This document shows positions 23,582 to 34,200 of a DNA stretch of 48,945 bases, piece by piece; the first letter of the stretch is position 1, and every line of letters begins with the position of its first letter. This DNA is from Intoshia linei (lineage: Eukaryota; Orthonectida; Rhopaluridae), in contig LWCA01000134.1 in the NCBI GenBank assembly GCA_001642005.1, forward strand, positions 1-48,945. Direction: 5' to 3'. The position numbers and the translations under genes were made by a program. The notes below the pieces were generated by a model. It searched no databases, was not told the origin of the DNA, and saw nothing but the letters and a program-made list of their open reading frames with translations.

Positions 23582-25460
23582 ATGAAAAAATACCTAAACA
23601 AAGATATTTTGCTGGGATTCGAAAAATATAAGGTTTTTAAATAAACTTAAAATTATATCATTTTTTACAACAATAAAAATTAAATGCATGAAATCACTGA
23701 CAACTTTAGTGAAACCACGCATGATATTACTTTTTAAAACGAACCAAAAATATCGTGAATGTGAACAAAATAACTTTAAATTTTAGTATTCATCAATCGA
23801 TACTAGTCCAATCAGTAAATATGTAATGCATCCTTTTTGGGATAGGGTTGTAGAGGTAATTTTATATGCACCATAAAATTGAATAATATCGATTTAGTAT
23901 GTACCAAAATGGGTTGCTCCAAATATTCTCACATTGGGTGGTTTTCTTTTTGCACTTTGTTCATTTTTACTATTTGTATATTACGATGATGATTATAATG
24001 CAATGAGCTACGCATCCACCGTGAAAATTCCTCCTTTTGTATGGATACTTTCTTCAATATTTATTTTTCTGTCGCATACTTTAGGTACGAAATTTCTCAA
24101 TTAAGTTTTTATTTAATTTAGATGGTATCGACGGAAAACAGGCCAGACGTACAAACACATCATCACCAATTGGTACTAGTTTATCAATATTCACATTAAT
24201 ATCCTATTTAGGCGAGTTGCTTGATCATGGCATCGACAGTCTAGTCATGATATTTATTGTTTCAAACTTTTACACTATATTTGGAAGAGACCCTACCTAC
24301 AGCATATCCCCTTTTTTCTTTCTTGTATTTACAATGATTATATCAACATCATTTTGCCTTTCTCATGTTGAAAAGTACATAACTGGAGTCTTGTACTTAC
24401 CATGGACATACGATCTTAGTATGGTGGTAATCTTTTCATCTTTCCAAATTAATATTATTATTGATTTTAGTTTGAGATTGTTAATTAAATTTTTAGTTTA
24501 CAACAGTCATGTATCTAATTATTGCAATTTTTGGAAACGAATTTTTGCACAACTATGTTTTAAAAGAAAGTAAATTAACTGTTGCCATCTTTTTAATTTG
24601 GGTGGTTATTTGTAAGTTTTTTCAATAATAAAGTGGATAATGATTATAATACACACAAATCTTATTTGAAAATACAATGTTCTTTGCTTTATATCATTTT
24701 TAGGTATAATTATATGCTACTCAACAGCCGTTACATTATATAATATTTACAGGTTATTACATAAATATTTCGAAATTTTTTATTCAAAATTTCACGCTTT
24801 ATTAAAATAAAAATAAACATTTAGTTCATATATCAATAAAACAATAATCAGCAAATCATTGATTGATTCTATCAGACCGATAATACCCATTATTACCCAC
24901 TACACTGTGGTTATATTATGGGTTTTGTACTCCCCCAATAACATTATAGAAAAGAAACCTAGATTGGTATATCTTGTGACTGGAATTATCTTGTCAAATA
25001 TAACGGTATATATTATTTTTATTCTCAGACTATTCTCAACGGGGTTGAGTTTAAAGAGGTATACGTCAATTTTTAAATTGTATACATTTTAATACAGTAC
25101 CTGAGGGTTGACGGTACGAAATGTTTTTGGTCGTCTAATTTAAATGCTTACAAGTAGATTCAACTAATAAATATTTTAATTTTAGATTCACATCATTGTT
25201 AGTGGAATGTCAAAAACAATTGCACCAATTTTTAACGAGTTGACCATATTTTTATCTTGTGTTGCTGCATTTTGTACATTATTCAAAGTCAATTTTGCAT
25301 CAGAAATTATCATTTCATATGCCACTTTATACATCATAATATACTACCATTTTAAATACGTTGTCGGAATCGTAATTTAATTTATTATTTTTGTAATTTA
25401 AAAAAAATTTAGATGAATGAATTGGCCGCTCATCTTAAATTGTCCTTATTTTCCATATAA
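23582..25460 (+). CDS. SELENOI: Ethanolaminephosphotransferase 1-like CDP-alcohol phosphotransferase
   Basis: The enzyme transfers phosphoethanolamine from CDP-ethanolamine to diacylglycerol (Kennedy pathway, ER/Golgi membrane). Ten exons fit in phase: 23582-23632, 23787-23855, 23898-24084, 24122-24172, 24212-24426, 24497-24611, 24704-24752, 24852-25005, 25186-25371 and 25413-25460. They give about 374 residues. The CDP-alcohol motif DG-x2-AR-x8-G-x3-D-x3-D is complete: D106, G107, A110, R111, G120, D124, D128. SELENOI-type landmarks are YVMHPFWDRVV, WVAPNILTLGGF, LSHVEKYITGVLYLPW and a C-terminal NELAAHLKLSLFSI. Multiple hydrophobic helices follow the motif, as expected. The vertebrate selenocysteine-containing tail is missing and no in-frame TGA is read through. 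Choline-type specificity cannot be excluded from sequence alone. AATAAA lies at about 25487. Confidence 0.9.
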
Positions 25461-25989
25461 TTGTGAATACATACAAATTATTTCTAATAAATTATTTATC
25501 TGTTAATTCATTTCAAAAAAAGGTGTGATTTAAGTTCTCAACCGGGCCCTGAAATATGACAACACAAAAAATACAGGCTAATTCCTATTTAACGGGAAAA
25601 ATTCCTGATTGACGGACTGAATTTTTCTAAAGTACAAAGATTCCGTTAAATTTTAACAAATGACTCGCATGAAAATTATACTATAGCTTTTTCGGTTCAA
25701 ATTAAAAGTTTTAATATTACGTATTTAATACGCAAAAATTTTATAAATAAATTTTAAAAAGTTGAGTGGAATCAAAATATCTTCGTTTTTTCATTGTTTT
25801 AATGCAGTAGTTCCCGGTTGAAATACATAGGTAGTATACCGACTAGGGAATGATATCCGATTAATCGAAAACCCGGTTAATCGCTTACAATAATCGGAAT
25901 ATATTTCAAATAATCGAATTTTCAAAAATTTATATATGAATACTAAAATGCTTTTTTCACCGTAAAGTCATCACTTATTCAGATTGAAA

Positions 25990-26385
25990 TTTTCTGTGTA
26001 TGTTAACAGGATACAACTATACCACCTGTAAATTTTTTTAAATTTAAATTTATGATAATGTTTATGATTTTAAAATCCATATCAGCGTATATATTTTTTT
26101 AAATTCTCGAACTCGTTTGATTTTCAAAAAAAAGACAATTGGGATATATATTTTTTTAAATTCTCCAACTCGTTTGATTTTCAAAAAGAGGGACAATTTT
26201 TTAAATTCTCCAACTCGTTTGATTTTCAAAAAGAGGGCAATTGGTGTTTTTGACCCGTAAGATATAAGTTTGGGAAGTTCAAATTTATCTTATATGTCCC
26301 GGAAAAAACTGCAATTGAAATGTGGACTTTATAAAATTATAAGACTGGTAGTTATTTCAATAAAGTGGAACAAACACACACACAA
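25990..26385 (+). repeat. Dispersed repeat 2, copy d, with internal tandem triplication
   Basis: Carries 'acaggatacaactataccac' at its start and 'aaaaactgcaattgaaatgt' near its end, as in copies a-c. Between about 26098 and 26236 the module 'aaattctc-aactcgtttgat' plus 'tttcaaaaa' occurs three times at intervals of about 45-60 bp, whereas the other copies have it once. Confidence 0.75.
26098..26236 (+). repeat. Three-copy tandem repeat
   Basis: Three successive 'aaattctc(g/c)aactcgttt' modules, each followed by 'gattttcaaaaa' and 'ggacaatt'-like sequence. The second and third are nearly identical, pointing to a local duplication within the repeat. Confidence 0.8.
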
Positions 26386-26414
26386 GTAAGGATTATTGGT
26401 TTTTCAAATTTTCG

Positions 26415-26910
26415 AATAATTAGGACTTCATAATACGAACCACCATTTCAAAATAGTTATTTTTTTGAACCTAAGGGAAAAATGAAATATAAAACATTTA
26501 TAAAAAAATTAAAGGCTTTTCATCATAGGATTTAATAAAATCGTGTTTTTCAAAAAATATTGAGAAATGAGTCTTTTTCCTGAGTATTAAGGATTGATAA
26601 AATTGAATTTATGTTGTCGTTTGATTCAATCAGATTTTTCATTAAAAAAATCGGTAAAAGTCAATTTTTCCCTAGGGCTTGAAATGGTATTTTTTATTAA
26701 ATTTTATTAATAATGGGATAAAAGTGGTATTTTTAAATAATAAGCCGTCGTCTAGGGGATGATTAGGGATAATCAACACCTAGAAACTCTGTAATAAATA
26801 ATAAAAATTATCTTATAAAAATAAACAAAAATTGATCAAAATTTTTCTGTCATTTGAATCTCACAAACCCAGGCATATAATTTTGGATCACAATCGTGAA
26901 TCACTGTTTT
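26415..26910. mobile_element. hAT-like fragment inside the pogo composite
   Basis: The right end reads '...cacaatcgtgaatcactg', a diverged hAT terminus. The interior ('aaggcttttcatcataggat', 'tgaaatataaaacatttat') parallels that of the 8345-8851 element. The left terminus is worn and could not be placed exactly. Confidence 0.5.
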
Positions 26911-27452
26911 AATGTATACATTATTTATAAAAAATTTCGTTACCGAGAATGATACTTTTTTCTGGACCAATTATTCCATTAACGAGGAATTAGCCGTACA
27001 TCAATTTATAAATTACACTAAAATCAAGACTAAAAGGCACTATAATGAAGAATTTCAATATGTTCATTTTTGACCACAAGTGATTAAATCTATTAGAACT
27101 CGTACTGACTATCTGGACTTCAGATTCTGAAGTATAGGTTAATTCTATTATTTGAATCCTTTTACAATAATTTTGCTAAATAAAACTGCATATTTTGTTA
27201 CATGATAGAGATAATTTGAGTATTAAATTAGGAAATATAGTTTTTGGGTCAATTTGCAGGATGTGGTAACAGATTTATAGATTGTATATCAGTATCCCTG
27301 TATCATTGTAAGTAATGAATTGCAAGATTAGCGCATCAGGCAACAAAGACTGAAATTTTGTAAAAATTTATATTTGAAAATTTATGCAAAAAATAAAGTT
27401 AAATTAAACAATTTGGTTTATCGCTCTACATTTTTAAAATTATTATTATAAT

Positions 27453-28715
27453 ATGGTATTATCTTGCCATAAATTTATATATATATATATTCAATTTTAG
27501 CACACTTACGTCTTAAAAGCTAGTGAAAGGCCAATATTAAAAGTTTTGTTTAACAATGACGGTGATTTACTTTTTACTAGCGCCAAGGATAAATTTCCAA
27601 CTTTGTGGCGTTCTTATAATGGAGAAAAATTAGGAACATTTAACGGTCATAACGGTGCTGTTGGTGACTTGAGCGTAGATTGTAATTATCATCATATATA
27701 ACGTATAATCCGAAATAGACACATCAACTCGTCTTTTGACGGCAGCAATGGACTATAATGCTAGACTTTTTGACGTTGAAACAGGTACATTCTTAAAATT
27801 CAAATTGAAATAAAATTTTAATTTTATATAGGAAAACTATTAAATACAATCTTAGCAAAGTATAGGGTGGATCAATGTGATTTTTCTTATACAGCCCAAA
27901 ATTTTATCCTATTAATTAAAGATAAAATAGAAATCTATGACACTCGAGTTTGTGGTATGACCTTTTTTTTCAATCTAAAATAATTGAAATTATTTAATAT
28001 TGCTAGGAAACTCGATTCAAACGCATGATTTTGGACAAATTATTGATAAGGTTATGTATGGAAACTTAGATTCTTTGGTTGTTGGGTTTAGTGGTGGAGA
28101 TGTAAAAGAGATTAATGTTTCATCTGGTAAAACTATTAATTCGTGTTCAACAAACCAACATAATGGTAAAATTAGCGTTTTAAAAAAATCTTACGATCAA
28201 GAGTTTTATATTAGTGGATCTGCCAGCAAAAGTGCACTGGTAATTTTTTTTAATTATTAATTATTTTTTAAATAGTTGATCGATGCAAACTCTTTTCAAC
28301 CTTTAACTGAATTTAATACTGAACTTCCCGTTACCACTGCTTGTATTTCACCTACATCACATCATGTAATTTAGTATATCAATTTTGATCAACGTGTATA
28401 GGTCATCATTTGTTGCGGTGAAGAGGCCATCAAGGTTACTACTAGTGGTAAATCTACAGAACAGTTTGGTGCCACCATTTATGATTCTATATATAATCAA
28501 CCTATTGCATCTATAAGGGAACATATAGGTGCTATAAATAGCGTTGAATATTCTCCTGATGGTTTAGGGTAATTTTTATTATTCGACATTTTCCTTTTTA
28601 TTGTCGAGGTTTAAGATTAATTTAAATTTTTAGATTTGCAACAGGTGGAGAAGACGGAATTGTTTTCTATCACAAATTTGATAGTGATTATTTAAGAATT
28701 GCAGAGGAAAATTAA
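27453..28715 (+). CDS. EIF3I: Translation initiation factor eIF3 subunit I (WD40)
   Basis: eIF3i is a seven-bladed WD40 subunit of eIF3 that helps recruit the 40S ribosome. Exons fit in phase as 27453-27455 (ATG only), 27501-27681, 27719-27784, 27832-27954, 28007-28239, 28276-28365, 28402-28568 and 28634-28715. They give about 314 residues against 325 in human. Matching segments are NNDGDLLFTSAKDK, NGEKLGTFNGHNGAV, LLTAAMDYNARLFDVETG, and the last-blade INSVEYSPDGLGFATGGEDG. The start is inferred: joining ATG|gtatta to cag-type acceptor ...ttttag|cac gives MHTYVLKASERPILKVLFN, the same length to the first blade as human eIF3i. No other in-frame ATG was found. Introns are 36-65 bp. AATAAA lies at about 28725. 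The protein is quite diverged but collinear. Confidence 0.88.
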
Positions 28716-31291
28716 ATTATATTAAATAAATGTATATACAGAATAGTACGGTATCTTTACTTTGTATAGACTTGTATACACACTGATTCTAAAATTATCA
28801 TTTGAAAAACATTTTTAGTGGATCGGCATATCACAGTATAATTAAATTAAAAACGTAATAGGATAATCAATCTTTTTTATTTACAGGGTTTGCAATTCAT
28901 TTTGATAAATTCAACTCACATTTTAATCTTTTCATAAATAAATGATAAAATATCTTACATAATTATTTAATGATCCACTCATTCCGCATTATGGCTATTT
29001 TACAATGAATAATTATAATTTAGTAATTATTTATACAATACAACATTTTGGCTTCTAAATTATTATAAGCCAAAATTAATTTAGGTTTACAGTCAAGCAC
29101 CGTTAGTAGAGAATTCGATAGTAAATTATGTGCTAATTTGTAATGTTTGTAAATAATTTAGAATTGTTAGTGAATAATTTATTTAACTTTAATTAAAATT
29201 TGTTACTAAGATAGTATAGTATAATTTTGTCTTATAATAGTACACTTTCGTTTATTTTCGACTCATTTGACACTATGACCTTACAATAAAATTTTATTAA
29301 ATTTAAATAATTTACTTTCAGCTTGTTATAAAAAATCGTAATTTTGCTCTTGAACCTTTATTGTGAATTTGTATTAGTTTATCACGAAATTTTCATTGAA
29401 TTTTTTCAATTATCAAAAAATATTATTTATAATTAAGCCATTAAAACGAAACAATTTTATACTTTACAGCAGGTGTTTTGTAACCTTTTTTACCTCAGGA
29501 ACACTAATTAAGGTTAAATTTTGATAAGAAAAAACACTGAATGATGAAATCTCTAATCTATATGGATGAAAATCTATATAATTCATTCTATCGGAATTTT
29601 TTTTAAACCTACGCAATTTTTAAATTTCAAATGCTCATTTTCAAAACATTTTGTTTCAAATTTAAACTACAACAACGAAATTAAAAGTAATACAACTTTG
29701 TTATTATCATTTTTATATTTATTACAATCCTTTGAAATATTGGTAAAATTCGGCTGAAATATGTTTATAAAGTAAAGATTCCGTTAATTATTGATACATA
29801 ATTGGTATTTTTAAGTATTTATTAAATTGGTACTGAATATATATTATCACATTGAAAATGACAAAATAGGTTTTTATAATTTTATTTTTTCTGGAATTTA
29901 TACTATTTATCACAATTTTTAGGATTGGAGTGTTTTCACTTTATTTTTAATATTATACACACATTCTGTCTAATAAATTAAAAAAATGGGATATCAATTG
30001 TTTTAAAAACTCTTTACGCAAATGTTAACAAACAAAAAATTAAAATGGAATAATTCACGTTAAAGTAAAAAATAATGTGATATGATAGTTCCACCTGAAA
30101 CAAATTTGGGAACCACTCCTTTAAAGGATTGATAATAGTGAATAGTAGGATTTTTAAGTTAGATTTTCAACGTGAATTTATTTTTTAAGTATAATAAAAA
30201 TGTGCTCTCGGCAGAGCTAGGTCCTGTTTGTACGTAGTAGAACATGAATTAATTTTTTTGGTAGAATAATAATGTGCCTTCTGTAGAGCTAGGTAATGTT
30301 TGTACGTAGTACATAACAGTCAACCTAGTGTTTTATAAAATTTTAGGCATTTTTTATTTTTAAATCAAAAGGTAATTTGTGGTTTTGATCATGACGGTAT
30401 GCTTATAATTTTTAAGGCTGAGATTAACGACAATGTTAATGATTTTAATACGCGTCCAGAATGTATGTTTTATTACATTTTTTGGATACCTTTTTTAAAC
30501 AAAAGGTGGAATTTTTTTTTGTCTTGAAGGACTTAAATTCTGAAACTGAAAAATACTTGTTTATTAAACACGCTCTGGGAAAAACTGTTCTAGAAAATTT
30601 CTAGTAATATAATTGATTCAATATCAGATTTCGGCCCAAACGAGAATAAAATATTACAGAGAATTGTACTGTTTACAGGTTTGAGGAACTGAAGTTACAG
30701 AAAAGTAAACGTATTGAACTTGTCTAAAATATTAAAATTCACTCTAGTTGACTTAGATAACCAAATCTTTGTGAAGAGTTGAAAATAAATGTTAGGAATC
30801 GTTGATTATTACTTAATGAAATTAAACAAATTACGTAACACTAACCTTTGTTATTTATTTTTTTGTTACATGCAACCAGTTCGTCATAATTTCCTATCTC
30901 TCTTGTCATCTTATTACCATTCCCAAACTCAATTTTATATTGTCCCATTTCATCATAGTGTCAGCGCCACTAAAATTTTTTTCGATTGATTAAAATGACA
31001 CAATTTCAGTTATTTATTCAAATGTTCCCAAAACTTGTTTTATCTCCCATTAAAAGCCAGAAAGTTATTAACGCCAACTTTCCCAATGAATTCAACATTA
31101 TCATGAAACCATATTTCAAGGGTCATGTGTACTTTAAGCAATAATTAATATACATATGTCTAGATTTATGAAATTGACAAATTGTATTTTATTTTATTAT
31201 TGGAAATAACACGTAAAATATTTGGAGTCATAACGACATTTTGTTTATTTTTTTATACATAAAAAATATTGTTACATGTTTTTAAAATAGT
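28716..31291. other. Repeat-bearing intergenic stretch
   Basis: No gene supported. It carries reversed debris of the repeat-1 neighbourhood ('gatgaaaatctatataattc' at about 29565), two repeat-3 cores in reverse (30200-30312) and units of the 'ttttgaccgtgaa' type near 30340-30600. Short frames at about 29566-29757 and 30789-30989 look like chance in AT-rich DNA. Confidence 0.5.
30190..30315 (-). repeat. Two tandem copies of dispersed repeat 3, reversed
   Basis: On the + strand, 'gcagagctaggtcctgtttg' + 'tacgtagta' and, about 75 bp later, 'gtagagctaggtaatgtttg' + 'tacgtagta'. Each is the inverse of the 'tactacgtacaaacag-acctagctctgc' core. Both are preceded by 'aataa(a/t)aatgtgc', so the duplication includes flanking sequence. 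Confidence 0.7.
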
Positions 31292-34200
31292 ATGGCTATA
31301 ATAATTTCGATAGAAACAGTCATAGTATTTTTTGGTACATGTATTTTACTGTATATTTACGGTAATTTAACGAAGCAGCATGTAGTTGTAACATTTAGTA
31401 CCCTTCTTTCCTGGGGTTTTTCCTTTCTTATAATTTTTTACCTTCCAATAGACATTAGCGAGGTATTTTTGATAATATACCAATTTAGAAAAGTTTAGAC
31501 AACTTACAGACAATGTTTGCATTTAAAGAATTTTAGTCTAGTAGTAAACAATTCTATATCAAATGTAACAAATTCTTCATATTGCAACAAGCCATTTAGT
31601 TACGTGAACCACCAGTCCCTTGTCGTTTTATGGAGAACATTATATTGGACCATGCAGGTATTGACATGGTTGTTACTTCCTGCAATGAAATCCTATGTTT
31701 GTTCAGGAGAATTTCGAGTTTCAAAAAAAATTTTGTATAGCATCAAAAACAACATTTTGTTTTATGGAGCATACTTGTTGGCGTGCATTGCTTTTTTAAT
31801 TTACCTTGCTGTTAAATCACCTGATATGTTGAAATTGTAAGATTTTTAAATCCAATGTTAACTTTTGTATAGCAAGAACCTTATGACGTTAGCCTCTGCA
31901 GTGAGCACAACATATGGGATTTTTTTCATGTTGCCTCTACTTGGATATGGACTAGTCAATATTCCAAGACATATTTTTTTCATTGCTAATTACGAACATG
32001 TGCTGACTTCAAATTACTTTCAATTGAGTAAAATTAACGAAGAATTTGAAGAAGCTAAAATGAATATGCGGGAGATTGTTTCAGTAATTTGAATTTAACA
32101 TTTATTTTAAAATTTTCCAGGAAAGCAGAGCCATTGATAGACTTATACCTATGGACGATGTAAACAGAAAGTGTATAGAAATTGTACTACTCAACGTACG
32201 AAAAATTATGCTTGAATTCAATTTTATCAATTTAGTTACCACCGGATGTAACAGAACTGGATGATGCCAATATTGAAATTGTTGATGTCGAAGCGTTCAC
32301 AGAAAGCGTACGTTATAAATTTACATTACTTTTCAATATCATGTATTTTTATACTTAAAATTTTTAGAATTACGTGAATTTAAATCGGCGTCTTATTCAG
32401 AGGAAAAGAGAATATTTACGTACCAAAGCTAAATTTCATCAACATTTTACTATTGCCAAAAAATATAGAAAAATACACGAAACAATTACCTCATGCGATG
32501 AAAACATTAATACGAAATTATGTAACATAATATAGTATATAGTATAACATCATATAGTTAGATTTTGGCACATTGCATGCCGTCGAATAGCGTTTTATTT
32601 GATATTCGGGTGTATGCTAATCATGACTTTTGTAATAATTTGGTCTGAATGTACTTTTTTTATTTCAAAGCCAATTTTATCTATATTCACCATTTTCCAC
32701 CTTTACACTCGTCAACACTATTTATTGGCAGAGGTATTTTATCTATAGTTTTTATATAATTATTTTTAGGGGTTCTATGTTTTGATTCTTTCTTACATGT
32801 GCTACTGTACCTATTCCACCGTGTTTAATATTAAATTTCTGCATTACTACTACTTATCACCTGACCATCTTACCGATTCATATAGCTTGCTTTTTTGTGG
32901 ATCGTATCATTCGAGATTACACCAATAATACATTTATTTAGAACACTATGTCGCCTTATGCCAGCACTTTGTCTTAATTTTTTGTGTATGCTTCAATTGG
33001 ACAATTCCAAGATTATTAATAAAAATTTGGACACACAAACTGCGTTTACTGAGGTATTTACTTTGTTCAATAAGGCTACTTTCTCTAGGATTTTTATGTA
33101 TCCTTTATAATTATTTAAAAAGTAATTTATGTATTTTATGTGACCAAGTTTATCACCTTATGTTTATTCTTTAGATAATGGGTCATCTCAGTATTGTTCC
33201 ATTTATTACTAATGGTTTTAACATTTATTTTCCTATCCTTCTCATAGTTATTTGCTTCTTATTTCTCATAAAGATTGAAAATTGCTTACAACGTTGTTGC
33301 GGCATCGACGTTTTTTCTACACAACAGGATGATGATGTGGTTTTCAATCGAGTTGAAAATGGTCGATTATTAGTGGAATTGGGTAATTTTTTTTTAATTT
33401 TTACGAGTGTATCGTACCAAAGTGTTAAGTAGGTTTTGAACCTCTGAGCTATTCCCTTTCACTTAGTGGAAGTAAAATCAGATCTATTTTTTTACCTAAA
33501 CAATAATTTTTTGTTTACATTTTTCAGCTTTTCTTTGCAAAATCTTATTCAACAGTAAAGATTTTCAGTAGGCACCAAGAGAAAATTGTGTTACTTATTT
33601 ATGGTTCACGTTTGATAGAGTAAGATTTTTTTGATTTTATTAGACGTAAGTCACAAATTAGACAATAATTATTTGATTTTGTACAATAATTGTAATTCAT
33701 TTAAAAGTAGAGGTGTCAGACTCAATTTGTTTTCCGGGCCAAATGTGAAAAAAAATTATTACGCGGGCCGCACAAAAAAATCTTTACCCAAAAAATTATG
33801 TCAAAGCTAACAGATTTAATTAATTCATAATAATTTTAATTCATAAAATGAAATATGAAACAATAAAAATGGAATAAGTGTAAAAATTGTTATAAAAAAT
33901 AAAAATTTATATTATAACGCGGGCCGCAAATGGCCCGAGGGACGCATAATTGACACCCCCGTTTAAAAGTGAATCAACTTTATATACGTATTAGTTTAGT
34001 TCTATTTAACTACAGAAATGACAGTTATTAATATTTAAATATTAATTGATACTTTAACTACGAGATATATTTTTAAAATTTTTTCAAGAATGTAAAAATT
34101 ATAATTCATATTTGCATATTATTTTATTTTTAAGCAAAAATTTTTTTCAGTGTTATCCTTACTTATGTAGGATGGTTAAAAATGTATCTGATTATTTAAG

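Larger units (their letters stand above)
25574..26996. mobile_element. Composite pogo-like element with nested repeats
   Basis: The left end is TA-CAGGCTAATTCCTATTTAACG and the right end, inverse, is TA-CGGCTAATTCCTCGTTAATG. This is an inverted repeat of over 20 bp with TA duplications at 25572-25573 and 26997-26998. Inside are repeat-2 copy d (25990-26385), a short tandem array (26098-26236) and hAT-like sequence (about 26415-26910). No transposase remnant was recognised. Confidence 0.75.

Noticed and set aside
27470-27492. TA-repeat run as a promoter TATA box for EIF3I
   Set aside because: It lies within the inferred first intron and is simple sequence.
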